DNA of 64,000 bases from positions 6,788,641 to 6,852,640 of the forward strand of contig NC_134961.1 of the NCBI RefSeq assembly GCF_965638725.1, written 5' to 3'. The translations under genes and the position numbers were made by a program. Shown here piece by piece: positions 28,401-36,884 of the stretch (position 1 is its first letter; the number at the start of each line of letters is the position of its first letter). This DNA is from Aptenodytes patagonicus. Taxonomy: Eukaryota; Chordata; Aves; Sphenisciformes; Spheniscidae. Under the pieces are notes generated by a model. The model saw only the letters and a list, made by a program, of their open reading frames with translations, had not been told where the DNA came from and did not search any database.

Positions 28401-31400
28401 CTGGGTTGCACCCGGAGGGCTGCTGGGCAAGGCAGTCAGAGCTGGATGCCAGCTACCTGTAAATAACTGCTGCTGATCCCCCCATCTTCTCAGCCAAGCT
28501 CAACGGAGTAAAAGCATCAAGTAATTTGTCTTGGGATGTGTCTCTTTAGGGATCTGAGGAAATAAATTTGTAAGCCAGAAATGTATGGAAAAAACAGATT
28601 TAACCAGATCCTTGGTGTCCTCCAAACTATCCAGCGAGGCATTTCAGGCCCAGATTTTGCTAGCGGAGAGGGAAAACAGCCTGGCAGAGCAAAGCAAAAT
28701 ACATTTAATTTAAGACATGCAGCTGGGAAAATGTTTTCAATCAGTCACTGGGAGGCTGACGTTAAAGGAAAACCAGAGCAATTAGTCGTACTTCAGATAA
28801 CGAGGTAAATTGTGAGGGGAATGTGTCTAGGACCAAAACCTCGAGGTGGGGGAGCCAGGTTGCAGGTCCTGTGCCAAGGGCTCCCGCTCCCCCAACACTT
28901 GCCCAAGTCATGGCACCACCTCTCACAGCTGCTCCGTCAGCACCGCAGAGACATCGTTTGGGTCCCTAAAGCTTCCCAAGACCGCAGGATAAATTTGCTA
29001 TAAGGTGCCTGAAGCGACAAGGGCCTCAGAGAAGCAGTGAGGGGTCAAGTTTAAAGTTTGTGACGTGCTCTGTCCGGGCACTTCCAACCAGACCCTTTTC
29101 ACAGCAAGAGCAAACACAGAGAAATCCCTTTTCTACCCCTGTACAGGCTCCACACCCACATATGTGCTGCCATGATGTCTTTTCCTTCCCTCTGCCTCCT
29201 GCCATGTGGCTGTCGTCTTCTGGGGTCAGTGATGCCCAAAATGCTCCATGTTGTAGGAGAGAGGCTGCAGGGTTTGCAGTGGTGTTAACGTGAATGTTTA
29301 AATGTCTGCCTGTATGTGTGTTTTGGGGAGATAATACATAAATTTACAGAAACACTTGGTACCCTCGGTCAGCGTGGCCAAGGACTGGCCAGTTTTGCCT
29401 GTCTGTCCCAGAGTAGCTTAGAGGAGAAGGGCATCACCACCCAGGCCGGGCTGAAAGCATCCCTGGGAGAATCAGAGCAGAGCAGTGTGAGAAACGCTGC
29501 CTTTCTCGTGTGTATAGAGGGTGGGCCCCATTTTCCTGGACCTTACTTTTTCTCTGTGGTGTCCAAGAGTCAGCTTAGTGGTGGGTCATTGATGCCTCAT
29601 TTTACTCCAGCCGCAACTTGAGCTCTTTACTCAGCTAGCACGGCGTAGCTTTGGTATCCCGTTGCAGTCACCAGGGCTGCAGACTCTCCGTAAGACGCCA
29701 AGAGGAACATCTGCACAAGGTTTTAAAACAAAAAGCAGACGAGAAGGAGATTGCTGAATGACCCCGCCTCCCTGTCTCCTTGATTTGCAGGGCGGCGCAG
29801 CCTCTCTGAGGCCACACGACTCTCAAAACCTGCTGACGGTCCGCAAGATCTCGGTTTCCCGTATGCACTCCTTGCCCAACGACAGCTACATGTTCCGGCC
29901 GGTGATGCCAGCGAAAGCCCCTTTTCCCCTCCACGAGGTGGAAATGGAAACGTATCCCTGCAAATCCCAAAGAGGTACTGCTCGCGGAGTTTTCCCTTCC
30001 TCCTCCTAGCCACGAAACCACGGGGCAGCAGGTACGCGTGGTGGTTAGATGGGGAGTAAGCAACCTGCGCCGAATGTGGGCTGAGCCAGGGCTTGCTTGC
30101 TTCGATTTGATACTGTCAGCAGGACTGCAGTTTCCCACACGCTGCACAATTTTGTGTTTTCACCACGTCACTGCATTTTCTCAGGAGAAAGCTGGCATCT
30201 TGGGTGTTTGATCGGGGAGAAGTGGGGCTCCCAAGCGATGTGGGAGGCGTAGGGGACAGGCTGTTAGCTGAGGAAAAGGGTACGAGCTGCACATTTCTTC
30301 TGAAGTGAGCAGCCCTGACATCATGACTACGAATCAATAAAATCAACATGAATAAAAGCCGGAGTCGGTATTACTTCCTGACAGAGCTCATTTACAGCTA
30401 TTGTTTCAGGCAGTCTTCGGTCTCAGAGCAGTATCTTTTTAGCACGGTACATTGAGTTCAGAGATGCAGGAGCTTCTTTGGGAGCATAAAGGTTAGAAAC
30501 CACTCCCCAGTGCCTCCCTAGCCTGGCCTTGTAATGAATCTTGTGGAGACACCCTGCAGTCAGGGAATCACAAGCTGCGCAGAGCCTTTGAGTATACATT
30601 TACCCAACTGCATCCAAACACGTTTCCCCTAAAATGCCTGTCTCTTTTGTTGTGCGAGTTGGTTTGACGGGGAAATCAATAAGAAAGAAAATATCTGCCT
30701 CTCTAAAAGCACATGTGCTTTTTGAGCGGCTCCCAAGAACTTACCAGCCTGGTTTCCTTTGATGCAACGTTGTTTGAAATGCAAGAACTGCTTGGACAGA
30801 TGGGTAGTGGGTTTGCAAACCCTGGTGGGGCTGGCAAGATCTGCTCTGATTTCCTTGGGTGAAGTAACTCCATATTTGTTCAAACTCTCTGGATACCAGT
30901 TAATGTTCGCTGCTCAGTATTTATTATTATTTCACCTGCAAATTCTTTGCTAAGCAAAGAAAACAGGGGTTGAGTTTCATGGCTGGACTACTGGGAATGG
31001 CTTTCATCTCTGTAGTGGGTGTAAATCAGGTTTTATACCAGTATAAAACTGCTGTGATGTTGGCAGGGGTGGGTAGAACAGACCAAGAATTTTCTCGTTT
31101 CCCAAATTTCTCTCCAAGAGCACTTGAGCGATGGCTATGGCAGGGGCTTACTTTTTACCTGGTCTGGTAGATGCATCCAGCCGACATTACCCAGAGCTGT
31201 GCTGCTTCTGAGCTGACCAAACGCTGATTTAAGTCACAGTCCCATAAGTTACGTGCAAGTAAAACTGGGCACGTAGGGAGACTCACATTAGGATTTGTGC
31301 TTTCGTGGACTTTTCAACGTCAGTTAAGGATGTCTGGTCTTCTCCCAATACTTTGGTGACTACACAGTGAAAATATTGTGAGATGACTAGGTCTTGTGTT

Positions 31401-34400
31401 ATTTTGGTCTTAGATGCAGTTTCCTGATTTACTAGAAAAACAAGAGAAAAATATACAAATCCAGAGATATTCAGTGTTCCTGAGTATGCAGTTTAGAGGG
31501 GGTTTTGGTTTCCTATACGAGAGCTAGATGGAAAGTTTCCAACAGAAGGAAATTCCAGCTAAGGTCGGGGAGGAGAGCATAGGGTTTTGATTTTATGGCC
31601 ATGTTTGTGACAGATTTTATGACAAAGTTTTTCTGCACCCTAAAAAACATTTCCTAAAGTCTGGATTAGCACATGAACAGTACAGACTCGCACTGAAACA
31701 TGGGCTGTAGGAGACCCCAAAAAAGAACTAGGGGGAAGTGGGGCGGGTTGGGGGGTGGGAAGCTCGCTGCTCTGCTCTTTCTTTCTGTGATGTTCTGGAG
31801 AAAATCTCCAAAAGAAAAATGATGAAACGCTACCTTTTCTTTCTTCCCAACAACAAATCTCTTTCTGAAATGCAACTGCAATCTGTCTGGATGGCTTTTG
31901 TCATAGGTTCAAGTTCCCTGACCTCTGGGCGAGATCTCTTGAAGTGATGGATAGCTGTGTTTTTAACATGGAGCAGCAATGTAGAAACAGACGTTGGGTT
32001 TCAAGCTAATGAGGACAATAAATCCTGCAGCCAAAAAAATAAAAAAGCAAAAGATCTTTCAGACAATGCAGAACTGCAGTAAAGCAGCACCACGAAGGGG
32101 CTGGGAAGGAGGGATTGCCTTTAGACTCAGCCAGGGGACTGGAAGCCTTCAGGAAGAGGGTGATTCCTGCCTGATACATGAGCTCAAGGACTGTCAAAGC
32201 ACTTGAAGCGGCCTCCATGCTGCTGATCGGACCATGTTCAGCCAAGGTCTGCCTCGCGGACAGACGGTGGTGGTAGCATTTGGGCTGTAGTGAATGGGAA
32301 GACTGCCCCGTGCATGCCAGCGGTGTCTCCTCCTGGAGAAGTCGGTGGCAGGGTGCCCACTGGCTGTACGAGGCTGTGGGTTGGACCTGTAAGTCGAGCT
32401 CTGGGGGCTCCGAGGGAGCTGAGCAGTGCTGCTCTTGCCTCCATGTGGCAGAGCAGCATAAGGTTGCAAGCCTGTCCCTGGCAGCACTGCAAAGACAACC
32501 CAGGCGTCCTGACTCAGAGGATCCGGCACAGCCACCAGACTTCCCCGATCCACGTTCTCCAAACAGGCAGCATCCTTTTACAAATCCACCCAAAGCAGCT
32601 CTACCAGGAAAGCAGCAATGGCAGGGTTTCAAAAGCAACCCCACCTCCTGCCCTTCATTTGCTGCCATGGGGTCCTGGTGGCCGCCATCCACTCTGAGTG
32701 TCGCAGCAGCTGCAAGAGAAGATTCCTGTTACCTGAAACAGAAAATAGAGGCTATGAGTGTAAAGTTTGTAACAGGCGATATCCCGGAGCGGGCAGAGCC
32801 ACATGCAACGCTGCTGAATTGCAGAGACTTCATCTGTAACCTCCCTGCCATCCCTGATGAGATATGGCCTAGTATTCAAAACAGGAGACAGGACAAGGGA
32901 CACCTGGTTTTTAATCCTGGCACTGCCCAAGGCTTATGCTGAGGCTTGGGATTTCAGCCAGACCAGACAGGCTTCTCCTTTCCCCTCCTGTGTTTACTCC
33001 CCTCCTGGAGTCTGTGGGCACCGGTTCTGCCTCAAACCTTCCCAGCCCCGACGCCAGCGGTGGTGGTGACTGCTCTCTCTCTCTGTTTCCTAGGGTCCAT
33101 CACCTCCATCCGCTCCCAGCCCGTGGGAACATGTTCCTCTCTGAGAGTCCCAACGGAGTCCCTCCAACTGGCAGTCCATTCTCCCAACCACGAAGGCCGC
33201 CACCGCTGGAAGATCCTTCCCCCCCACGTCACACCTCGATCTCCTACTCTCAACAAGCTGCTGTGCAGACAGGTGAGAGGCCGAGAGCCTGCAGAGGTAA
33301 ACTCCTTCGTAGTCACCTGGGTCCTTCCTTCTTTTCCAGTCCCCTCTTGGGTTTCTTTTCTTGGAGCTGAGAGTAGAATTCCTCTTTTTAGAACAAACCA
33401 TTTCTGGTGACATAAATTTTAGTACGCTCCAGTCTGAGCAAGTGACACACAGGGGAAGGCCCTTTTTACCTACTTTCATCTCTGTGGATGTACTATTCTA
33501 TGAAAGAATAGCTAAAGCATAGAGAGAAGATGGCCAATTCAGTTTTACCAGTGCTGTGAGAAGCCTGCAGTCAGCCCTACACCATGTCACTTCAGACAGG
33601 TTGCACTGACTCAGGATTTCGTGCTAGAGCCAAGACCAAGACCGTGCAGAAAGACCCAGCAGATACAAGCCCTGTAACACGTAGGCTCTGGGTCTCCTTG
33701 CTAGCAAAACTGCGTCCTCTTGTACAGCGAGGGTCTGATGGGGCTGGCACGACGGGGCAGGGATGGGGTGGTGCGGGGTGCGTTAGACCCACCAACCGTT
33801 CTGCTACATGCCATGGTTCATCACTGGAAGTGCCGCCGGCCCGGCAGATCCGCAGGCTCTCTCCCCATCTCTCTCTCCTCACCTTCCAGGAGGCCATTCG
33901 AACGGACTCCGTGGACGGGCAGACTCCGGACCGCAAGGACAGCCTGCAAGCAGAACCTGGAGAGACGCTACCGTCAGCAAAGCAGCCCCAGAGCACCTTC
34001 ACCCCCAGCCCACTCCATCCCACGGCTGCCTCCCTCCCGGGCACCCCCCCGTCCTCCCCGCATCGGCACCCCAGCACACTCACGCGGAAGCACACCTGCG
34101 GCCAGCACAGCGTCCCCAGCCGGCCGCCCAGCCCCAGCGGCAGCCCTCCCAACCCTGAGGGCTGCCTCTTCGAGTCCTCCGACCTGGCTGACGAGGAGGT
34201 TCGCCACATCAACAGCTCGGCCAAAGACTGGGGAGGGGAGCACTCGGACGCTGGGAGCCGCTCGACTTCGCCGTTCATCTCCCCGGCCCCGTCTCCAGTG
34301 CCCCTCAAGAACTGCAGCACAACCAGCCTCTCCGGGGGCAGCAGCAAGGAGAAGGACTTGAAGAAGTTTTACAGCATCGATACGAAGGGCTTCCTCAACA

Positions 34401-35059
34401 AGCCCAGCTGGGCAGATGACCAAAGGCGGCACTCCATCGAGATCTGCCCCTCCATCAGCGATGGGGACTGTAGCTTTGAGGACCCTGCTGAGGAAAAGCA
34501 GCGGTCCCCTGCCCACATCCAGACGGAGTCCGAGTACGTCCACGGAGCCCGGAGGAAGAAGAAGATGAGCCCGCCCTGCATTTCTATAGATCCTCCCATG
34601 GAGGACGACGGCGGGGCGGCCTCACGCACCAAACCCTCTGAGAACAGCATGCTGCGGCGAAGGACCCCATCCTGCGAGTTCCCGGCTTACAGAGAGTCCC
34701 TGGAGCTCGCGGAGAGCCAGCCCGGGGAGGCGGCCTCCAAAGCAGAGCGCCGGGGCCAGCCCCCGTGCCGCGGGGAGCACCTGACCATCCCCAACTTCTC
34801 CTTCGAGCAGTCGGACGGCAGCTCCTTGAGCAGCCTCTCGGATCTCCTCCTGGACAGCGGTCAGTCCACGCCGGCCTCCGTGGACTCCCGGCCGGACCCC
34901 GCCGCCTCCGAACTGAAAAAGCCGGATCACTTAAAAACTCAGTGGAGCAGCGCCGAGAAAAGCAAAGAGCTCCTGGGCATTGCTAAGAGCCCCCTCCGGA
35001 AGGAGGACTTGGTCCCGGTGACTGTTGCAACAGAAGAAGACATAGATGACCCAGTATAG
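7335..35059 (+). CDS. CACNA1H: Voltage-gated T-type calcium channel subunit alpha-1H (Cav3.2), 3' part, ten exons
   Basis: Pore-forming subunit of the low-voltage-activated T-type calcium channel in the plasma membrane; it carries calcium near resting potential in neurons, muscle and endocrine cells. The ten exons join in phase at 7335-7486, 9488-9597, 10742-10875, 11456-11526, 20943-21021, 23144-23265, 23769-24089, 29791-29974, 33094-33272 and 33890-35059. With one base from the previous exon they give about 840 residues: the end of the III-IV linker, IVS1-S6 and the C-terminal tail. The 1H paralogue (not 1G or 1I) is chosen from the linker motif [71 protein letters not shown] and the terminus DDPV. 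All introns are GT-AG. Domains I-III are outside the window. Confidence 0.96.
7487..9487 (+). other. CACNA1H: CACNA1H intron (IVS1/IVS2)
   Basis: A 2.0 kb intron with a GTAAGA donor and a TTTTCAG acceptor. It is AT-rich in its middle. I see no exon, RNA gene or recognisable repeat. Confidence 0.85.
9488..9597 (+). CDS. CACNA1H: CACNA1H exon: IVS2 segment
   Basis: It starts in phase 0 with [11 protein letters not shown] and ends inside an Arg codon (AG|G) after FRRFFKD. It encodes the extracellular S1-S2 turn and helix IVS2 ([17 protein letters not shown]), including the acidic residue of the VFE motif that serves as a voltage-sensor countercharge in this family. The donor is GTGAGA. Confidence 0.96.
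9598..10741 (+). other. CACNA1H: CACNA1H intron (IVS2/IVS3)
   Basis: A 1.1 kb intron with a GTGAGA donor and a CTGTTAG acceptor. It holds the ancient CR1-like fragment listed separately near its 3' end. Confidence 0.85.
10430..10610 (+). repeat. Ancient CR1-type LINE 3' fragment (degenerate)
   Basis: The stretch reads like the amniote repeat whose consensus contains 'ggtccatctagcccagtatc' and, about 100 bases later, 'cagcagcttgtggctcaggg'. Here these appear as ggtccctctagcctagtatc and cagcagcttgtggctcagag, in the same order and at about the expected spacing. Divergence is high, so the insertion is old. The family is assigned from memory and the ends are approximate. Confidence 0.55.
10742..10875 (+). 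CDS. CACNA1H: CACNA1H exon: IVS3 and start of the IVS4 voltage sensor
   Basis: The first base completes the split Arg codon and the last base is the first of a Val codon. It encodes [22 protein letters not shown] (IVS3), the short S3-S4 loop with NAALPINP, and the start of S4 ([13 protein letters not shown]), with arginines every third residue as expected of a voltage sensor. The donor is GTACGG, somewhat weaker than the others. Confidence 0.96.
10876..11455 (+). other. CACNA1H: CACNA1H intron (within IVS4)
   Basis: A 580-base intron splitting the S4 voltage-sensor helix. The donor is GTACGG and the acceptor ATTGTAG. Nothing else is recognisable inside. Confidence 0.85.
11456..11526 (+). CDS. 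CACNA1H: CACNA1H exon: end of IVS4 and S4-S5 linker
   Basis: A 71-base exon completing Val and encoding [20 protein letters not shown] plus LPQ. This is the S4 C-terminal end and the S4-S5 linker, which is nearly invariant in T-type channels. It ends in phase 0 before GTAAGC. Confidence 0.96.
17510..17700 (+). repeat. MIR/L2-like ancient repeat fragment
   Basis: The order of motifs follows the MIR/L2 3' region: ctcaaagtgctttggagaca with attaatt close behind, then acttgccggagaggaatgac and ctcaaggtcacagacac. The family consensus has 'ctcaaagcactttacaaaca', 'acttgcccaaggtcacacag'. The match is degenerate and partly from memory. Confidence 0.5.
19174..19677 (-). mobile_element. CR1 LINE, 5'-truncated, ORF2 C-terminus and 3' end
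   Basis: Read on the minus strand, this is the last roughly 500 bases of a CR1. A frame at 19261-19641 ends [20 protein letters not shown] and RDMV-stop. A short 3' UTR follows, then the terminal tandem ATTCTATG octamers (19174-19197 on the plus strand as agaatcat repeats). The endonuclease and most of the reverse transcriptase are missing, so the copy cannot move on its own. The 126-codon frame is unbroken, which implies a fairly recent insertion. It is antisense to CACNA1H. Confidence 0.95.
20943..21021 (+). CDS. CACNA1H: CACNA1H exon: IVS5 helix
   Basis: A 79-base exon in phase 0 encoding [20 protein letters not shown] and ELFGKL, the fifth membrane helix of domain IV. It ends on the first base of an Asp codon. 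The acceptor is GTGTAG and the donor GTGAGT. Confidence 0.97.
21022..23143 (+). other. CACNA1H: CACNA1H intron (IVS5/pore loop)
   Basis: A 2.1 kb intron with a short CA repeat at 21217-21230 and an older CR1 fragment near the 3' end (listed separately). No exon is recognised. Confidence 0.85.
22684..23015 (-). mobile_element. Old CR1 LINE 3' fragment
   Basis: The plus strand shows the reverse of a CR1 tail: gaatcacagaaatgttggtg near 22684, then a degraded 'ctctctggtgacctgtccca' block, 'ccactgagaagagtttggct' and 'ccttcagtagttgcaggcca'. These correspond in order to CR1 consensus segments. The match is much poorer than in the copies at 19174 and 49662 and no frame is open, so this is an older insertion. 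Confidence 0.75.
23144..23265 (+). CDS. CACNA1H: CACNA1H exon: domain IV pore loop
   Basis: It completes Asp and encodes [40 protein letters not shown]. The Asp of STGDNW is the domain IV residue of the T-type EEDD selectivity filter. The Cys pair in the extracellular turn (CSEENPC) is kept. It ends in phase 0 before GTGTGT. Confidence 0.97.
23266..23768 (+). other. CACNA1H: CACNA1H intron (pore loop/IVS6)
   Basis: A 503-base intron with a GTGTGT donor and a TGTTGCAG acceptor. Nothing else is seen. Confidence 0.85.
23769..24089 (+). CDS. CACNA1H: CACNA1H exon: IVS6 and proximal C-terminal tail
   Basis: 107 codons in phase 0. It begins [18 protein letters not shown], then gives helix IVS6 ([20 protein letters not shown]) and the charged proximal helix [21 protein letters not shown] Gly/Ser-rich stretch follows, ending ESAVQ. 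The donor GTGAAG at 24090 is chosen because the next exon starts in phase 0. A GTAATA further on is possible but would break the frame. Confidence 0.93.
24090..29790 (+). other. CACNA1H: CACNA1H intron (proximal C-tail)
   Basis: A 5.7 kb intron with a TTTGCAG acceptor. It has a 12-base A run near 26240. Several 100-170-codon open frames on both strands (about 25400-25800 and 27006-27583) match no channel segment and look like chance. Mammalian CACNA1H has optional C-tail exons in this area, but I cannot identify one here. Confidence 0.8.
29791..29974 (+). CDS. CACNA1H: CACNA1H exon: C-terminal tail, [13 protein letters not shown] segment
   Basis: 61 codons plus one base. It encodes [20 protein letters not shown], then [20 protein letters not shown] and the conserved EVEMETY, ending KSQR plus the first base of Gly. 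The [14 protein letters not shown] block is a hallmark of the Cav3 C-tail. The donor is GTACTG. Confidence 0.95.
29975..33093 (+). other. CACNA1H: CACNA1H intron (mid C-tail)
   Basis: A 3.1 kb intron with a TTTCCTAG acceptor. A GC-rich part (32000-33000) is open in several frames on both strands, including a 228-codon minus-strand frame. None resembles a known protein. No repeat is recognised. Confidence 0.8.
33094..33272 (+). CDS. CACNA1H: CACNA1H exon: C-terminal tail, SITSIRSQP segment
   Basis: It starts with two bases completing Gly, then [34 protein letters not shown] and [13 protein letters not shown]. It aligns with the human [20 protein letters not shown] and SPSLSRLLCRQ blocks as I remember them. 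It ends in phase 0 before GTGAGA. Confidence 0.94.
33273..33889 (+). other. CACNA1H: CACNA1H intron (distal C-tail)
   Basis: A 617-base intron with a GTGAGA donor and a CTTCCAG acceptor. The reading frame of the next exon happens to be open back into this intron (from 33584), but that part is not channel-like. Confidence 0.85.
33890..35059 (+). CDS. CACNA1H: CACNA1H terminal coding exon: distal C-terminal tail and stop
   Basis: 389 codons plus TAG. It starts [11 protein letters not shown] (human EAVHTDSLEGK) and is GC-rich and rich in Ser and Pro. Recognisable Cav3 blocks are [74 protein letters not shown] and the terminus EEDIDDPV. An RRHS sequence at 34424-34435 fits a PKA-type basophilic kinase site. 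The tail is cytoplasmic, and in this family it takes part in modulation by kinases and partner proteins. Antisense and shifted open frames across the exon are composition shadows. Confidence 0.96.
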   Translation, partial: EAIRTDSVDGQTPDRKDSLQAEPGETLPSAKQPQSTFTPSPLHPTAASLPGTPPSSPHRHPSTLTRKHTCGQHSVPSRPPSPSGSPPNPEGCLFESSDLADEEVRHINSSAKDWGGEHSDAGSRSTSPFISPAPSPVPLKNCSTTSLSGGSSKEKDLKKFYSIDTKGFLNKPSWADDQRRHSIEICPSISDGDCSFEDPAEEKQRSPAHIQTESEYVHGARRKKKMSPPCISIDPPMEDDGGAASRTKPSENSMLRRRTPSCEFPAYRESLELAESQPGEAASKAERRGQPPCRGEHLTIPNFSFEQSDGSSLSSLSDLLLDSGQSTPASVDSRPDPAASELKKPDHLKTQWSSAEKSKELLGIAKSPLRKEDLVPVTVATEEDIDDPV

Positions 35060-36208
35060 CTTTCGGGCGGGGGGAGCGGGGGGGGTCTCAAGGGCTTGAC
35101 ACCAGTGTGGGTTCCCAAACCGAAGGGACTGAGCGGCCACGGGTACGTGGGTGGCTGCTCCCTCGTGGTGTTTTTTTTTTTTCCTTTCTCGCAGTCACTT
35201 GTTCTTAAGCGCTGTGGAGGTTTGCAAAAAAACCCACCAAAAAAAAAAAAAACCAACAAAAAAAGGGAAAAAGAAAAAATTAAACAGAGAAAGAAACCAA
35301 ACAAACGGCTGGACGAAACGGTGACGGGTTTTCGGGGTGGGGGGAGCGGATTTGCAAAGCAGTTTGGGGGTTTCTTTTCTAAAGGGAAGGTGGAGCCGAT
35401 CCGGGGGGTTGCTTCGTTCCTCCCACCCCGCTCCGTGGCCTCAATCACATTGATTCGGGTTCGAGGTGGTGGCGGTGGGATTTGGGGGATTCTCTTTGGG
35501 TTTTGTTGGGTTTGGTTTTTTTTAAAGATGCTCAACTTTTAACAAGGCACCTTTTAGAGATGTCACGTGACGCGGGAGTGCCCAGGAGATGGGAGCTGTA
35601 CATTGTCTGTATATCAGCAGTTATATAAATAGAAATAATGTATTTGTGAGATACAAAACAAGGAAAAAAGACAAAAAAAAAAAAAATACCCACAAAAACT
35701 CTCTCTTCATAATGCACATATTTTTATAGAGAAACAATACTGGTTTTTGCATTACATGTGACTCCGCAACTGGGTGGTGTTTCCTTGGGGTTTATGTGGA
35801 ACTAATTATTGCGGCCATTCGTTTTCCAAATGTTTCTCTTCTTTCTTCGCTTTCATTTTTTTTCCTCTCCTTCCCTCCACCATCATCCCACCAGCTTCTT
35901 TTCACAGCTGATGCTTTAGACGTCTCTCTCATTTTTCTTTTGTACTTTAGAGGCTGTCCTAACTACAGAAAAAAAACCAAATCACTACTGAATTGTAGCC
36001 AGTGCAATAATAAGTTATTCATTCTTCTTGTCTGTACAACTGTCCTGTTGCTATTTTTTTTTTTCCTTTTTTAACTGAAATTCAGGTTAAATGTCGCAAT
36101 AATCTGAACTAACGTGCACGAACACGGTTTCTTGTGTTACAAAGAAAAAAAAAAAAGATGAAAAAAAGGAAAAAGTTAAATTTACAGAGAGATAAAAAAA
36201 ACAAAACA

Positions 36209-36214
36209 AATAAA
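36209..36214 (+). terminator. CACNA1H: Candidate proximal polyadenylation signal AATAAA
   Basis: Canonical AATAAA about 1.15 kb after the stop, followed within 40 bases by the T-rich, GT-containing stretch tgtattttgtttactg. Confidence 0.5.
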
Positions 36215-36878
36215 TAGTAAATTATTTAAGAAATGTATTTTGTTTACTGCAGTTCAAAGTAAATTATTGATACAGTACGTAAAGGTATAAAGAGCTGTCT
36301 TAGGTGATGTTCTTTGTGAGCATTTAAGCTAATGATTCGTCCTCCTCATAGCAGAATGCCTTCGAAACCTCGGTGGTAGCCGTAACCGTCCCATTTGCAC
36401 TCTTTCTGTCGGTCTTCCCTCCGCACCCCCTGCACCCACACGTGGACGCGTCCGCCTCCCAAGGCCCTTCCGTCGCCGGCTCCGACTGAGAAGCCTCTCG
36501 AGGAATTCAGGTCACCTGTTAACACCACTTTTTTTTTTTTTTTTTTTCCTTTTTTGCAGTTTTGGGGTTGATTTTTCTTTTTTAGCCTCCGGTCCCTGCC
36601 CCCTCCCCACCCCTCATCCGGGCCCTCTCGCCGTGGGACAGCTTCGCCACGGAAAGCTGATGTTAAATATGAGCAGCAACAAGTCCGTCGCGAGGACGCG
36701 CCGTCAGCCCGAGCGCCGGGCAGCGGCAGCGAAAAGACATACAGGGGAAAAAAAAAAAATTAGAACAATTGTTTTTTGTTTGGTTCGTTCCATGCCGCCT
36801 CATATTTATGCATTCACATATATCTTCTGTTATTTATGCATTCATTACTCAAAAGGAAATGTATCTTGTTTCACATGT

Positions 36879-36884
36879 ATTAAA
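36879..36884 (+). terminator. CACNA1H: Candidate distal polyadenylation signal ATTAAA
   Basis: An ATTAAA variant signal followed about 25-45 bases later by a G/T-rich element (ctttgtgccg, ggcggggtgtag). The base composition changes sharply from AT-rich to GC-rich just after it, which suggests the end of the transcript. Confidence 0.55.

Noticed and set aside
32006..32692. 228-codon minus-strand frame in a CACNA1H intron
   Set aside because: Frames are open in several phases on both strands here, which points to base composition. No family resemblance.
33584..33889. Upstream extension of the terminal CACNA1H exon frame to an ATG at 33584
   Set aside because: A good acceptor (CTTCCAG) at 33883-33889 and the family match beginning EAIRTDS place the exon start at 33890. 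The extension is not channel-like.
33592..34347. 251-codon minus-strand open frame across the last CACNA1H exon
   Set aside because: It is antisense to a clearly coding GC-rich exon. Such frames arise from codon composition, and the product resembles nothing known.
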